From a bacterium (lineage in GTDB: Bacteria; CSSED10-310; JAJRTK01), in NCBI GenBank assembly GCA_024278345.1, contig JAJRTK010000107.1:1-17446 (forward strand): 17,446 nt of DNA, read 5' to 3'. The notes below the pieces were generated by a model. That model saw only the letters and a list, made by a program, of their open reading frames with translations. It ran no database searches and was not told the DNA's origin. Position numbers and translations under genes: made by a program. Positions 7,628-14,544 of this stretch are shown in pieces (position 1 is the first letter of the stretch; every line of letters starts with the position of its first letter).

Positions 7628-8986
7628 TCAGTACTGGACCGGCTTGATCCGGTCGTAGGTCTTCTCCTTATGACAGCCTGGCTTGCAGCTTCCCCCTGTG
7701 TCGTGTGTTTTGAAATTGAGAGGAAGACTCCACTTTCCGAAGGGCACCGCGTCTCGAATATGCTTGGAATGCGTGCTGGCGTGGGTTTCATGGCAGGCCC
7801 GGCAGGTGCGCCCTTTTCTCACACGGTTGACGTGCAGGAAGTGGAGGTTCCGGTCACCGTTTCTGAAGTTGGTCAACTTCGTAGTCTTTTCCTCCAAAAC
7901 ATTGTCTTCTTCGTGGCAGGTGAAGCAGAGGGCGAAGTTCTCAAGCTTGAAGGGCGCGTAAAACTTCTTCGGGTAGACGGCATTCAGGAGCCGGAAGTAC
8001 TTTGAGCCGTGGGGAGAATGGCATCCCGAGCAGTCTTTTTGCCGGATCGGGCCGTGATGATCCGGGTTCTCTTTCAGGAGTTTTGCGATATCCTGGAGCG
8101 GACGGTCGTCTGCCTGAACGGGCCGGTTGTGGCAGCTTAGGCAGAGATCCATCGGCTCGAGCTTGAGCATGGCGGCAAACTTGCCGGCATGGGGATTATG
8201 GCAATTCGCGCACTCCTTGCCTTGGGTGACGGCGCCATGTTGAACCGGAAGTGTAAGATCTTGCTTCTTCTCTTCGTGGCAAGTGAAGCAGAGGTCTCGA
8301 AGATTGGTTTTCGTCTCAAGCTGAAACTGAACCGGGCTTCCATGGGGATCATGGCAGTTGAGGCATGAATCCTCGGCCGGTGGATGGACATACTCGTTGG
8401 AGCCCAACGCCTCTTGGATCTCCGTGTGGCACTCGAAACAGAGCTCGTTGCCAGAGGTTCTGAGCAGCGATGGATTCGGCGAGCTGTGAGGTTCGTGACA
8501 AATGGCGCATTCCCCTACGGCCACGGGGCCGTGGACGTATTCTTGCTTCGTCTTGTCGTCTTCGTGACAGGTGAAGCAAAGCTCGGGGCCTGAGGGCGCG
8601 ATGAGGTTAAACTGATTGTCCGACTCATGGGGGTTGTGGCAACTGATGCACTCTCCGGCTTCCACTGGAGGGTGAATGTTCTTGCCGGTATTCTGGGCAT
8701 CGTGGCACCCGTAGCAGAGCTCGGCGTCTTGGGCTGCCAGCTTGAACTTGTGCTTTTTCTTTGGAAGAGCCACGTGGCAGGCATCGCAAGCTTCGGCGGC
8801 TACCGGTCCGTGAACCCATTTCTTCTTGCCCATGGTCTTGGCGTGGCATTTGGCATCCATGCAGCCCTTTTCCTTGGCCCGGGAAGGAGGGGCTGTAAGT
8901 CCGAAGATGACCACCATGTAGGCGATGCCAGCCATGAGGCTGAGGTTCATTCCCGGTCGTGTGTGGCTAAGATGGAGGACTCTCAT
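7628..8986 (-). CDS. Exported multihaem cytochrome c, doubled-CXXCH type, up to 15 haems
   Basis: The 452-residue product has a signal sequence ending about residue 37 (GIAYMVVIFGLTAPPSRA). It carries thirteen CXXCH sites plus one CX4CH (C42-C47-H48) and one CX3CH (C434-C438-H439). Most sites alternate as the pair types GECxxCHxPH and ELCFxCHxE, the paired-CXXCH pattern of periplasmic or surface electron-transfer cytochromes. No catalytic motif of NrfA or hydroxylamine oxidoreductase was seen. The role is probably long-range electron transfer in the periplasm or on the cell surface. ATG 8986 follows GGGGGAG with 7 nt spacing; the longer open frame to 9202 lacks a ribosome site and is not cytochrome-like. 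It sits between the OB-fold gene (115 bp upstream) and the cysteine-free redoxin gene downstream, all on one strand. Confidence 0.93.
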   Translation of the reverse strand: MRVLHLSHTRPGMNLSLMAGIAYMVVIFGLTAPPSRAKEKGCMDAKCHAKTMGKKKWVHGPVAAEACDACHVALPKKKHKFKLAAQDAELCYGCHDAQNTGKNIHPPVEAGECISCHNPHESDNQFNLIAPSGPELCFTCHEDDKTKQEYVHGPVAVGECAICHEPHSSPNPSLLRTSGNELCFECHTEIQEALGSNEYVHPPAEDSCLNCHDPHGSPVQFQLETKTNLRDLCFTCHEEKKQDLTLPVQHGAVTQGKECANCHNPHAGKFAAMLKLEPMDLCLSCHNRPVQADDRPLQDIAKLLKENPDHHGPIRQKDCSGCHSPHGSKYFRLLNAVYPKKFYAPFKLENFALCFTCHEEDNVLEEKTTKLTNFRNGDRNLHFLHVNRVRKGRTCRACHETHASTHSKHIRDAVPFGKWSLPLNFKTHDTGGSCKPGCHKEKTYDRIKPVQY

Positions 8987-9101
8987 GCTCGTGCTCCCCC
9001 GGAGGGTGGGTAACGTCTCTTGTTTTTCGTCTTCGCGCGGAAAAAAATGCGTGCAACCTCGTCGCCAAGTTGACCTGAGAATCCTAAGTTTTTTCCACGC
9101 T

Positions 9102-9893
9102 CTATTTGGCTGTGGGTTCCAAAGTCGCTTCTTCCACCAAGACCGCGTACCGATAGCCGGCACCAAAATCCTGATCGAGACGCACCGTGCCTCGCACCAC
9201 AAGGATCTCTCCCACTTCGGTGGTCTGTTGCGTCGTGATGGTCAGGTCCGACGTGCCCGCTTCCCTGCTTCCGGTTCCGTCTTCGATGTGCAGCCAGTTT
9301 CGGTTCAAAATACCGTCATTGAACTTCGTGACTTTGCCTCGGATGACCACGGTTTTCCCGCCAAGGGCATCTTTTTTTTCGTGAAGTTCGGCGATGGTCA
9401 TCGCATCGGCGCCTTCCGCTTTCTTCAGCGGCGCGGTCAAAGCTTCCGTGGCAGCCGGCCCAGCATGGGAAATTTCCAGGTTCTCCGACCCCTTGCTCGA
9501 GGATGCTAGCGGTTTCGCCAGGAGAACGCCAAAGATGATGTCCTGGAATTGCCGGCCAAGCGATGGGCTCGTGAAAGCTCCCATTTGGGTCCCGTTGGTC
9601 ACCGTGACTTTCTCTCCAACGGTGACCTTCGATTTCGGAACCGCAGCCCATTCTTGCCCAGTTGATGTTTCGATCTGAAGATAGGTGTAGTTGCCCGCGT
9701 CGATGACTTCCAGCACCTTCCCCTCCACGGTCTCCGATTGGCCCATCCCCGGGTGACCGGCCGGCAGCCCGGAAGAGGCGCCACCCATGGCGTGGGACCC
9801 CGCATGAGCGTCCGAGGCCAACAAGAGCATCATCAGTCCGAAGAACGACCAAAACGACATTCGAGGAATTTGAGAAATGATTTGGGATCGCAT
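9102..9893 (-). CDS. Exported protein with two OB-fold-like domains (NrfJ-like)
   Basis: The 263-residue product starts with a signal peptide (MSFWSFFGLMMLLLASDAHA, cleavage near residue 31). Two small beta-rich domains follow: about 56-126 (VEGKVLEVIDAGNYTYLQIET, EWAAVPKSKVTVGEKVTV) and about 168-258 (GKTVVIRGKVTKFN, NWLHIEDGTG, VGEILVVRGTVRLD). They look like OB folds of the periplasmic kind found in 'NrfJ-related' proteins beside cytochrome genes. The family is poorly characterised and the NrfJ label is from memory. Both domains lack haem sites and cysteines. ATG 9893 has AAGGAG 10 nt upstream; the in-frame GTG at 9896 has better spacing (7 nt). Its neighbours are the cytochrome gene downstream and the response regulator 253 bp upstream, all on the minus strand. 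Confidence 0.8.
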   Translation of the reverse strand: MRSQIISQIPRMSFWSFFGLMMLLLASDAHAGSHAMGGASSGLPAGHPGMGQSETVEGKVLEVIDAGNYTYLQIETSTGQEWAAVPKSKVTVGEKVTVTNGTQMGAFTSPSLGRQFQDIIFGVLLAKPLASSSKGSENLEISHAGPAATEALTAPLKKAEGADAMTIAELHEKKDALGGKTVVIRGKVTKFNDGILNRNWLHIEDGTGSREAGTSDLTITTQQTTEVGEILVVRGTVRLDQDFGAGYRYAVLVEEATLEPTAK

Positions 9894-10023
9894 CACGTCA
9901 ATACTCCTTAGTCCAGAGTCGATGGTTGGGGAATTCGGACCCGGAGATAGGTCCGTTGGTTCTCGCAAGTTTCTCTGCTCGCGGACCCCTGTTTCCCGCG
10001 CCTGCCCGATAAGCGATGAGATT

Positions 10024-10054
10024 GCTTCCCAAAGAAGGTCACTTTTGGGGAAGC
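10024..10054. promoter_or_regulatory. Inverted repeat between response regulator and OB-fold gene
   Basis: GCTTCCCAAA (10024-10033) pairs with TTTTGGGGAAGC (10043-10054) with one bulge and a 9-nt centre. It lies in the 253-bp gap between the regulator stop and the OB-fold gene start. It has no T-run, so an intrinsic terminator is unlikely on either strand. It could be an upstream binding site for the neighbouring sigma-54 regulator or an RNA stem; this is not established. I found no GG-N10-GC promoter on the minus strand in this gap. Confidence 0.35.
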
Positions 10055-10146
10055 ACTGGCGGAGGTGAGCCTCTGCCGGGTCGTCCAACCCCTTGCAGGG
10101 AAAGGTGTGCAGAGTTCCGCGCACTGTGCGGGAGCAGATGTGCGGA

Positions 10147-11508
10147 TTATGGCTTGGGCTCCAGGGAAATACCAAGGCGAGCCATCTTGTCGTAAAGAGT
10201 CCTGCGGCCCATTTCAAGTTTTTTGGCCGTTTTTGTCCGATTCCAGTTGCACTCGCGCAATGTGCGAATGATGAGATCTCGCTCCGCGTCTCGGACCTCC
10301 TCCATGGGGTTCCTGGGGGTTGCTTCGTATCGTGCCAGGTCACTGGGGAGGTGCTCCGGAAGGACTTCCTCGCCCTGATCGACCATGATGACGGCCCGTT
10401 CGATGACATTTTCCAATTCGCGGACGTTGCCGGGCCAGGGATACTGCTGGAGGATCACCAGGGTTTCGCTGCTGAGCCGGTTGACACGTCGCTTGATGCG
10501 GGTGGCGTAGAGTCGTAGAAAGTGATTTGCCAGGAGCGGGATATCCTCGGTCCGCTTTCGGAGAGGTGGCAGTAGAACTTGTACGACGCTGAGGCGATAG
10601 TAAAGATCGTCCCTTAGAGTGCCTTCGGCGATGGCTTCCTGGAGATTCCGGTTGCTCGAAGCAATGATGCGGACGTTGGTCTTGATGGGGCGGACACCGC
10701 CCACGCGGAGAAACTCCCTTTCCTGAATTACTCGCAGGAGCTTGGTCTGGAAGCTAGGGTGAGTTTCCGTGATTTCGTCAAGAAAGAGCGTTCCGCCGCG
10801 GGCGACCTCGAAGAACCCGCGCTTGGAGGCGATAGCGCCCGTGAACGCCCCTCGCTCGTGACCGAAGAGCTCTGATTCCAAGAGGGCCTCCGTAAGGGCG
10901 CCGCAATTGATGGCGAAGAAGGGCGCATCCTTGCGGTGGCTCTTGTCGTGAATAATTCGCGCAATGAGCTCCTTGCCGGTGCCGCTTTCTCCTACGATGA
11001 GGACCCGCGTATCGGTGGCTGCCACCTTGTTGACGAGATCGAGGACTTTTTGAAGGGCTTGGCTCCCGCCGATGATGGCCCGGCCCGATTCTTCTCCCGA
11101 CATCTGCTCTTTAAGCCGCTTGTTTTCTTCAAGCAGTGTGTTCCACCGAAGGGCCTTCTGCACGCGCAAAAGGAGCTCGTCCGTGGAGAAGGGCTTCGTC
11201 ATATAGTCCGCCGCCCCCATCTTCATCGCTTCCACGGCCGAGTCAACTGACGCATAGCCGGTGAGCAGAATCACGGGGATGGGGAGGTTTCGTTCCCGAA
11301 GCCCCTCAAGGATATGAATCCCATCGACGCCTGGCATTCGAAGGTCGGTGAGCACCAAGTCTGGCTGCTCCACTTCGATGCGCTGAAGCGCCCTTGTGCT
11401 GTCAGTTTCGACGATGGTCTCGAAACGCCGACGGAGAAACCTCGCAAGGTTCTCCGCCATATCGGGTTCGTCATCCACGATGAAAATCGTTAGGGTTCTG
11501 TCATTCAT
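10147..11508 (-). CDS. Sigma-54-dependent response regulator (NtrC family)
   Basis: The 453 residues hold three domains. The receiver domain (about 5-120) has the acidic pair D12/D13, phospho-acceptor D55 in LTDLRMPG, T83 and K105. The AAA+ domain has Walker A GESGTGKE (173-180), the sigma-54 contact loop GAFTGA (220-225) and Walker B GGTLFLDE (238-245). The C-terminal Fis-type helix-turn-helix is NWNRTKTAKKLEMGRRTLYDKM. All key residues are present, so it should be an active enhancer-binding activator working with sigma-54 RNA polymerase. It overlaps the histidine kinase gene by 4 bp (ATGA), so the pair is translationally coupled and almost surely cognate. Because it lies between the minus-strand redox genes and the divergent NrfD operon, those are its likely targets (inference). 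Confidence 0.97.
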   Translation of the reverse strand: MNDRTLTIFIVDDEPDMAENLARFLRRRFETIVETDSTRALQRIEVEQPDLVLTDLRMPGVDGIHILEGLRERNLPIPVILLTGYASVDSAVEAMKMGAADYMTKPFSTDELLLRVQKALRWNTLLEENKRLKEQMSGEESGRAIIGGSQALQKVLDLVNKVAATDTRVLIVGESGTGKELIARIIHDKSHRKDAPFFAINCGALTEALLESELFGHERGAFTGAIASKRGFFEVARGGTLFLDEITETHPSFQTKLLRVIQEREFLRVGGVRPIKTNVRIIASSNRNLQEAIAEGTLRDDLYYRLSVVQVLLPPLRKRTEDIPLLANHFLRLYATRIKRRVNRLSSETLVILQQYPWPGNVRELENVIERAVIMVDQGEEVLPEHLPSDLARYEATPRNPMEEVRDAERDLIIRTLRECNWNRTKTAKKLEMGRRTLYDKMARLGISLEPKP

Positions 11509-12758
11509 GCCCCAGCGCCCTCAAACGGCAATGTGACTCGAAAGATCGAACCCCTGCCGGGTTCACTTTCGACAACGATGTTGCCGCCATGAGCCTTGAC
11601 GATGCCGTAACTGACCGTCAGACCGAGCCCCGTCCCTCGCCCCACGTCTTTCGTGGTGAATAAGGGCTGAAAAATTTCGCTCCGAAACTCGGGTGCAATT
11701 CCCGTGCCCGTGTCCTGGATCTCGGTGATCAGGTTGCCTTCGGCGCACGCAGTCTTAATAGAGAGCATTCCACCGTCTGGCATGGCGTCTTTCGCGTTGC
11801 CAATCAGATTGACGAAAAGTTGCTCGAGATGCGTCTGACTTGCAAGGAGAGCGGGCAGCGACTCGGCCAGCTCAAGCTTCACCTGGACTCCTTCCGTTCC
11901 AAAGGATTTGCCCACGAATGACAAGGCATCTCGGAGCGCCGTGTTGAGGTCTGTCTTGGCCATTTCCAGGGGCGCGTCCCGGACGAAAGAGAGAAAGCCT
12001 TTGACAATGGCGCCAATGCGGTTCGCATGGCGCTCGATTGTCTCGAGATCTTCCAGGAGCTTACTTGGTGGCGGGCCTTCCTGGACATCTTCAATCAGCA
12101 AACGCACGCGGGTCAGAACAATGGAAAGAGGGTTGTTGATCTCGTGGGTGAGACCGGCGTAGACTCGCCCCACCGTCGCCAACTTGTCGGTGTGAAAGAT
12201 CTGGGCTTGAGTTGCTCGAGCTTCCCGGATCGCCTGATTCAGCGCCTTGAGGGGTAGCTGATACATGATGAGAGCCAGGATCGAGGCGACGATGCAGTGG
12301 ATACCGAAGATGCGAATCCCCTCTTTGTACAACTGCCAGGCGTCGCGCTGGATGGAGATCGAGTAGATGGGAGGTAAGGGCGGATCCAACTCCGAACGGC
12401 CTATGAGCCGCAGAAATTGCCGGATCGGCTTGCCAAGCGTGAAGACCACTTTGCCGTCTTTTCCAAGGCCCTGGACGAAGAGGAGCCGCCCGTGGGTCAT
12501 TTCCTGTTGGAGCATGGGGGGGAGGAAAGTCTTGTGTGCCGAGGGATCGCTCATGTGGTTCGTCATCTTGAGTGCCAGTTGTCCTGCCAAGAGGACAGTG
12601 ATTTCCTGTTGGTGCCGAGCCGCTCGAAAGAAAAAGAAGGAGGGTGGTAGGATTACGATGGAGACAAGGATTACGAGAAATAGGGTTCTGAGCCGCTGCA
12701 CGGATCTCTCGATGCGGCCAAATGAAGAAAGTGGTTTGATGGGGAGAGCTTTTTGCAT
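11505..12758 (-). CDS. Membrane sensor histidine kinase
   Basis: The 417-residue product has a first membrane helix at about 25-45, an extracytoplasmic sensor segment of about 100 residues, and a second membrane helix at about 150-167. The kinase core follows: HisKA with phospho-acceptor H205 in GLTHEINNPLS, N-box with N321 (VNLIGNAKDAMPDGG), G1 DTGTGIAPEF and G2 GRGTGLGLTVS. No PAS, GAF or clear HAMP domain was seen, and the periplasmic segment has no haem motif or cysteine, so the signal is unknown. ATG 12758 has AAGGA 6 nt upstream. The gene is first of the two-component pair and is divergent from the cytochrome/NrfD operon. Confidence 0.95.
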   Translation of the reverse strand: MQKALPIKPLSSFGRIERSVQRLRTLFLVILVSIVILPPSFFFFRAARHQQEITVLLAGQLALKMTNHMSDPSAHKTFLPPMLQQEMTHGRLLFVQGLGKDGKVVFTLGKPIRQFLRLIGRSELDPPLPPIYSISIQRDAWQLYKEGIRIFGIHCIVASILALIMYQLPLKALNQAIREARATQAQIFHTDKLATVGRVYAGLTHEINNPLSIVLTRVRLLIEDVQEGPPPSKLLEDLETIERHANRIGAIVKGFLSFVRDAPLEMAKTDLNTALRDALSFVGKSFGTEGVQVKLELAESLPALLASQTHLEQLFVNLIGNAKDAMPDGGMLSIKTACAEGNLITEIQDTGTGIAPEFRSEIFQPLFTTKDVGRGTGLGLTVSYGIVKAHGGNIVVESEPGRGSIFRVTLPFEGAGA

Positions 12759-12841
12759 TGGTCATCCTTGTCGGGTGAGGGATGAAACGGGGGACAAAAT
12801 GTGCCGGTTGGAGATGGTGTCCAGAACAACTGGGCAGTTTT

Positions 12842-12856
12842 TGGCACAGATCGAGC
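12842..12856 (+). promoter_or_regulatory. Candidate sigma-54 promoter (-24/-12)
   Basis: TGGCAC at 12842-12847 is a perfect -24 element, and GC at 12855-12856 is at the required GG-N10-GC spacing. The -12 element is GAGC, not the consensus TTGC, so the match is partial. It faces the cytochrome/NrfD operon but lies about 285 bp before the ATG, which would give a long leader. A weaker match, TGGGAT...GTGC, lies at 12902-12916. The adjacent sigma-54 activator makes the site plausible. Confidence 0.4.
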
Positions 12857-13091
12857 TAACCTCATGCCTCCGGATAGAAGTGAGCATTGGATCTCCCAGT
12901 TGGGATTCTTCGTGCGGAAGTGCCCCAAGATGGGCCGTAAAACGTTGGGGAAGGTCGATCGACCATAGTGGAAAAAAATGTTGAATCGCCGCCAGGTTTG
13001 TGAAAGATCCTCGACTCCGTAGGGAGTTTGGAATTGTGTTCGTCTTTCGGAATTTGGCGTTTTCTTGATCGGTCACGGTTGCTCGGCCAGG

Positions 13092-13118
13092 GGTCCTCGA
13101 GGACCACGGTCTCCGTGG
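13092..13118 (+). promoter_or_regulatory. Two overlapping inverted repeats just before the ribosome site
   Basis: GGTCCTCGAGGACC (13092-13105) is a perfect palindrome. CCACGG-TCT-CCGTGG (13104-13118) is a second stem with a 3-nt loop. They share two bases, so both stems cannot be complete at once. They end 8 nt before GGAGG (13127-13131). They may be an mRNA 5' leader structure or an operator. Confidence 0.4.
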
Positions 13119-13140
13119 CGTTGTTTGGAGGTTGCAAGTG

Positions 13141-13713
13141 ATGACTGGAGAACGCGTTTCTTTTCGCATGTTGTGGAGGAGCCTAGCTCTTTTTGCCGGG
13201 TTGGCTTTGCTCTCAGCCCCTGTTGCAAATGCTGGTGATGCAGAGTACGTCGGAGTCAAAAAGTGCAAGATGTGTCACATCAAGCAGTACAAGTCTTGGG
13301 CTGAAACCCCCATGGCAAAGGCAATGGATTCCCTGAAGCCTGGTGAAAGTGCCGACGCCAAGACGAAGGCCGGCCTGGATCCCAAGAAGGACTACACAAC
13401 AGACGAGAAATGTCTGGCATGCCATTCCACGGGTTACGGCAAGGCCGGTGGTTATTCCGGTCCCGATGATGTCGCGTTGGCTGGCGTGAGCTGTGAAGCC
13501 TGTCACGGTCCTGGAAGCCTTTATAAGAAGACCATGAAGAATAAGGCCTACAAGATGGATGACGTCATGGCGGCCGGTCTTGTTCATCCCAACGAAGAGG
13601 TGTGCAAGACTTGCCATAATGCAGACAACCCGACGGCGGGCGAGGATTATTCCTTCAAGTTCGACAAGGACAAGGATATCCACAAGCATATCCCGTTGAA
13701 ACACGAGCATTAA
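13141..13713 (+). CDS. Periplasmic tetrahaem cytochrome c, c554-like
   Basis: The product has about 190 residues. A signal peptide ends APVANA (cleavage near residue 31). Four CXXCH haem sites follow at C42, C91, C118 and C145. The phrases YVGVKKCKMCHIKQYKSW and GVSCEACHGPGSLY are typical of the cytochrome c554-like family, which carries electrons in the periplasm. ATG 13141 was chosen because the signal peptide follows; GGAGG lies 9 nt upstream. The in-frame GTG 13138 (6 nt spacing) is possible. It is the first gene of a four-gene plus-strand set, but an 87-bp gap with a stem (13727-13752) separates it from the next gene, so it may be made in different amounts. Confidence 0.93.
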   Translation: MTGERVSFRMLWRSLALFAGLALLSAPVANAGDAEYVGVKKCKMCHIKQYKSWAETPMAKAMDSLKPGESADAKTKAGLDPKKDYTTDEKCLACHSTGYGKAGGYSGPDDVALAGVSCEACHGPGSLYKKTMKNKAYKMDDVMAAGLVHPNEEVCKTCHNADNPTAGEDYSFKFDKDKDIHKHIPLKHEH

Positions 13714-13726
13714 ACCTGTTCTAACA

Positions 13727-13752
13727 GCGGCGGCGCGCATCAGCGTCGCCGC
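13727..13752 (+). promoter_or_regulatory. Stem-loop between cytochrome gene and the NrfD-complex genes
   Basis: GCGGCGGCGC (13727-13736) pairs with GCGTCGCCGC (13743-13752) at 9 of 10 positions with a 6-nt loop. It lies 13 nt after the cytochrome stop. There is no T-run, so it is more likely a 3'-end-protecting or processing stem, or a partial attenuator, than a true terminator. Confidence 0.45.
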
Positions 13753-13787
13753 ACCGGTTCGCCGTTCACCACCCAAAACAATCTTGC

Positions 13788-13803
13788 AGGAGGGGTTACG
13801 ATT
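13788..13803 (+). promoter_or_regulatory. Strong ribosome site in front of an ATT codon
   Basis: AGGAGGGG (13788-13795) is the best Shine-Dalgarno sequence in this operon. The codon 7 nt after AGGAGG is ATT (13801-13803), which opens the frame of the anchored cytochrome. There is no ATG, GTG or TTG in that frame before GTG 13870. The only other near-cognate choice is ACG at 13798. Confidence 0.6.
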
Positions 13804-14544
13804 AGCAGTCAGGACCATCGCCAAACAACTGGCGGCGACGGCGCTGGCCAGGAGCTGGAAAGCCCTTTTGTGGAGTCCACCTCGCTCGTTGTGCTGTTGC
13901 TCGTTTTTGCCGCCATCGGTTTCGGCGTTCTTGTTTACGCTGTGACCAAAGGTAGCCACTACAAACAGGGGGAAACTCTTCGCGTTGCCCATGCCCCGAA
14001 GGACTACCCAGAGATCGAATGGAATGTCGAGCTTCTTCCAGGGCTGGAAAAGCCCGCGAAGGAAGGTGAAGCGGAGACCTTTTCCGTACCGTCGCCCCCG
14101 TTTTCAGAGGACGTTTTTCCCTGCTCGGACTGCCACGAGGATATGGATCCTAACCCAGAACGCCGAGTCCTGGAAATGGCCCACGAGGAGATCGTGCTGG
14201 ACCATGGGCCTAAGAGCCGGTGGTGTTTTGACTGCCACAATCTAGAGGATCGGGACAAGCTTCGCCTCGTGAGTGGAAGCCTGGTGGATTTCAAAGAATC
14301 CTACAAACTTTGCGGCCAATGTCATGGTACGATCTACCGGGATTGGCGAGAGGGCATTCACGGGCGGCGCCGTGGGTATTGGAATGGACATAAGAGCTAT
14401 CTACTCTGCGCCCATTGCCACAACCCTCACAAACCCAGGTTCAAACCACTCAAGCCATTGGCGCCTCCTATTCGGCCAAGTTCCCAGCACTTCACCGAAC
14501 CGTCGGCCGAGCAAACGTCAAAAAGTGAAGGGGGCCACTCATGA
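13801..14544 (+). CDS. Membrane-anchored tetrahaem cytochrome c subunit
   Basis: From ATT 13801 the product has about 247 residues: a short hydrophilic N-terminus (SSQDHRQTTGGDG...), one membrane anchor (about 27-49, SLVVLLLVFAAIGFGVLVYAV) and a periplasmic domain with four CXXCH sites (CSDCH, CFDCH, CGQCH, CAHCH). The phrases FPCSDCHEDM, RWCFDCHN, LCGQCHG...RDWREGIHGRR...WNGHKSYLLC and CHNPHKPRFKPL belong to a family that sits beside ferredoxin and NrfD genes. It is likely the cytochrome subunit of that complex, similar in layout to Geobacter Cbc4 (CbcSTU). GTG 13870 would be the start by usual rules, but it begins right at the helix and has only weak GGAA upstream. The end overlaps the next gene by 4 bp (ATGA). 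Confidence 0.85.
   Translation: MSSQDHRQTTGGDGAGQELESPFVESTSLVVLLLVFAAIGFGVLVYAVTKGSHYKQGETLRVAHAPKDYPEIEWNVELLPGLEKPAKEGEAETFSVPSPPFSEDVFPCSDCHEDMDPNPERRVLEMAHEEIVLDHGPKSRWCFDCHNLEDRDKLRLVSGSLVDFKESYKLCGQCHGTIYRDWREGIHGRRRGYWNGHKSYLLCAHCHNPHKPRFKPLKPLAPPIRPSSQHFTEPSAEQTSKSEGGHS

Larger units (their letters stand above)
12759..13140. promoter_or_regulatory. Divergent control region between the kinase gene and the cytochrome operon
   Basis: This 382-bp gap holds no gene. It contains a sigma-54-like motif (12842-12856), a perfect 12-bp palindrome GGTCGATCGACC (12954-12965), and two overlapping inverted repeats close to the cytochrome start (13092-13118). A ribosome site GGAGG lies at 13127-13131. 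It must carry promoters for both directions unless the kinase pair is read from elsewhere. No good sigma-70 pair was evident by eye. Confidence 0.55.

Noticed and set aside
8987-9202. N-terminal extension of the multihaem cytochrome by 72 codons
   Set aside because: It overlaps the end of the OB-fold gene, and a signal peptide with a strong ribosome site begins at 8986.
9894-10146. Sigma-54 promoter for the minus-strand redox genes
   Set aside because: I scanned the gap for a minus-strand GG-N10-GC motif and found none with a credible -24 element.
9894-10409. N-terminal extension of the OB-fold frame by 172 codons
   Set aside because: The extension overlaps the end of the response regulator gene in another frame and has no ribosome site or domain. 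A signal peptide and AAGGAG support the start near 9893.
13213-13992. 259-codon minus-strand open frame
   Set aside because: It covers the cytochrome c554-like gene and the following gap in antisense. The plus strand has four haem motifs and a signal peptide, so this frame is a shadow.
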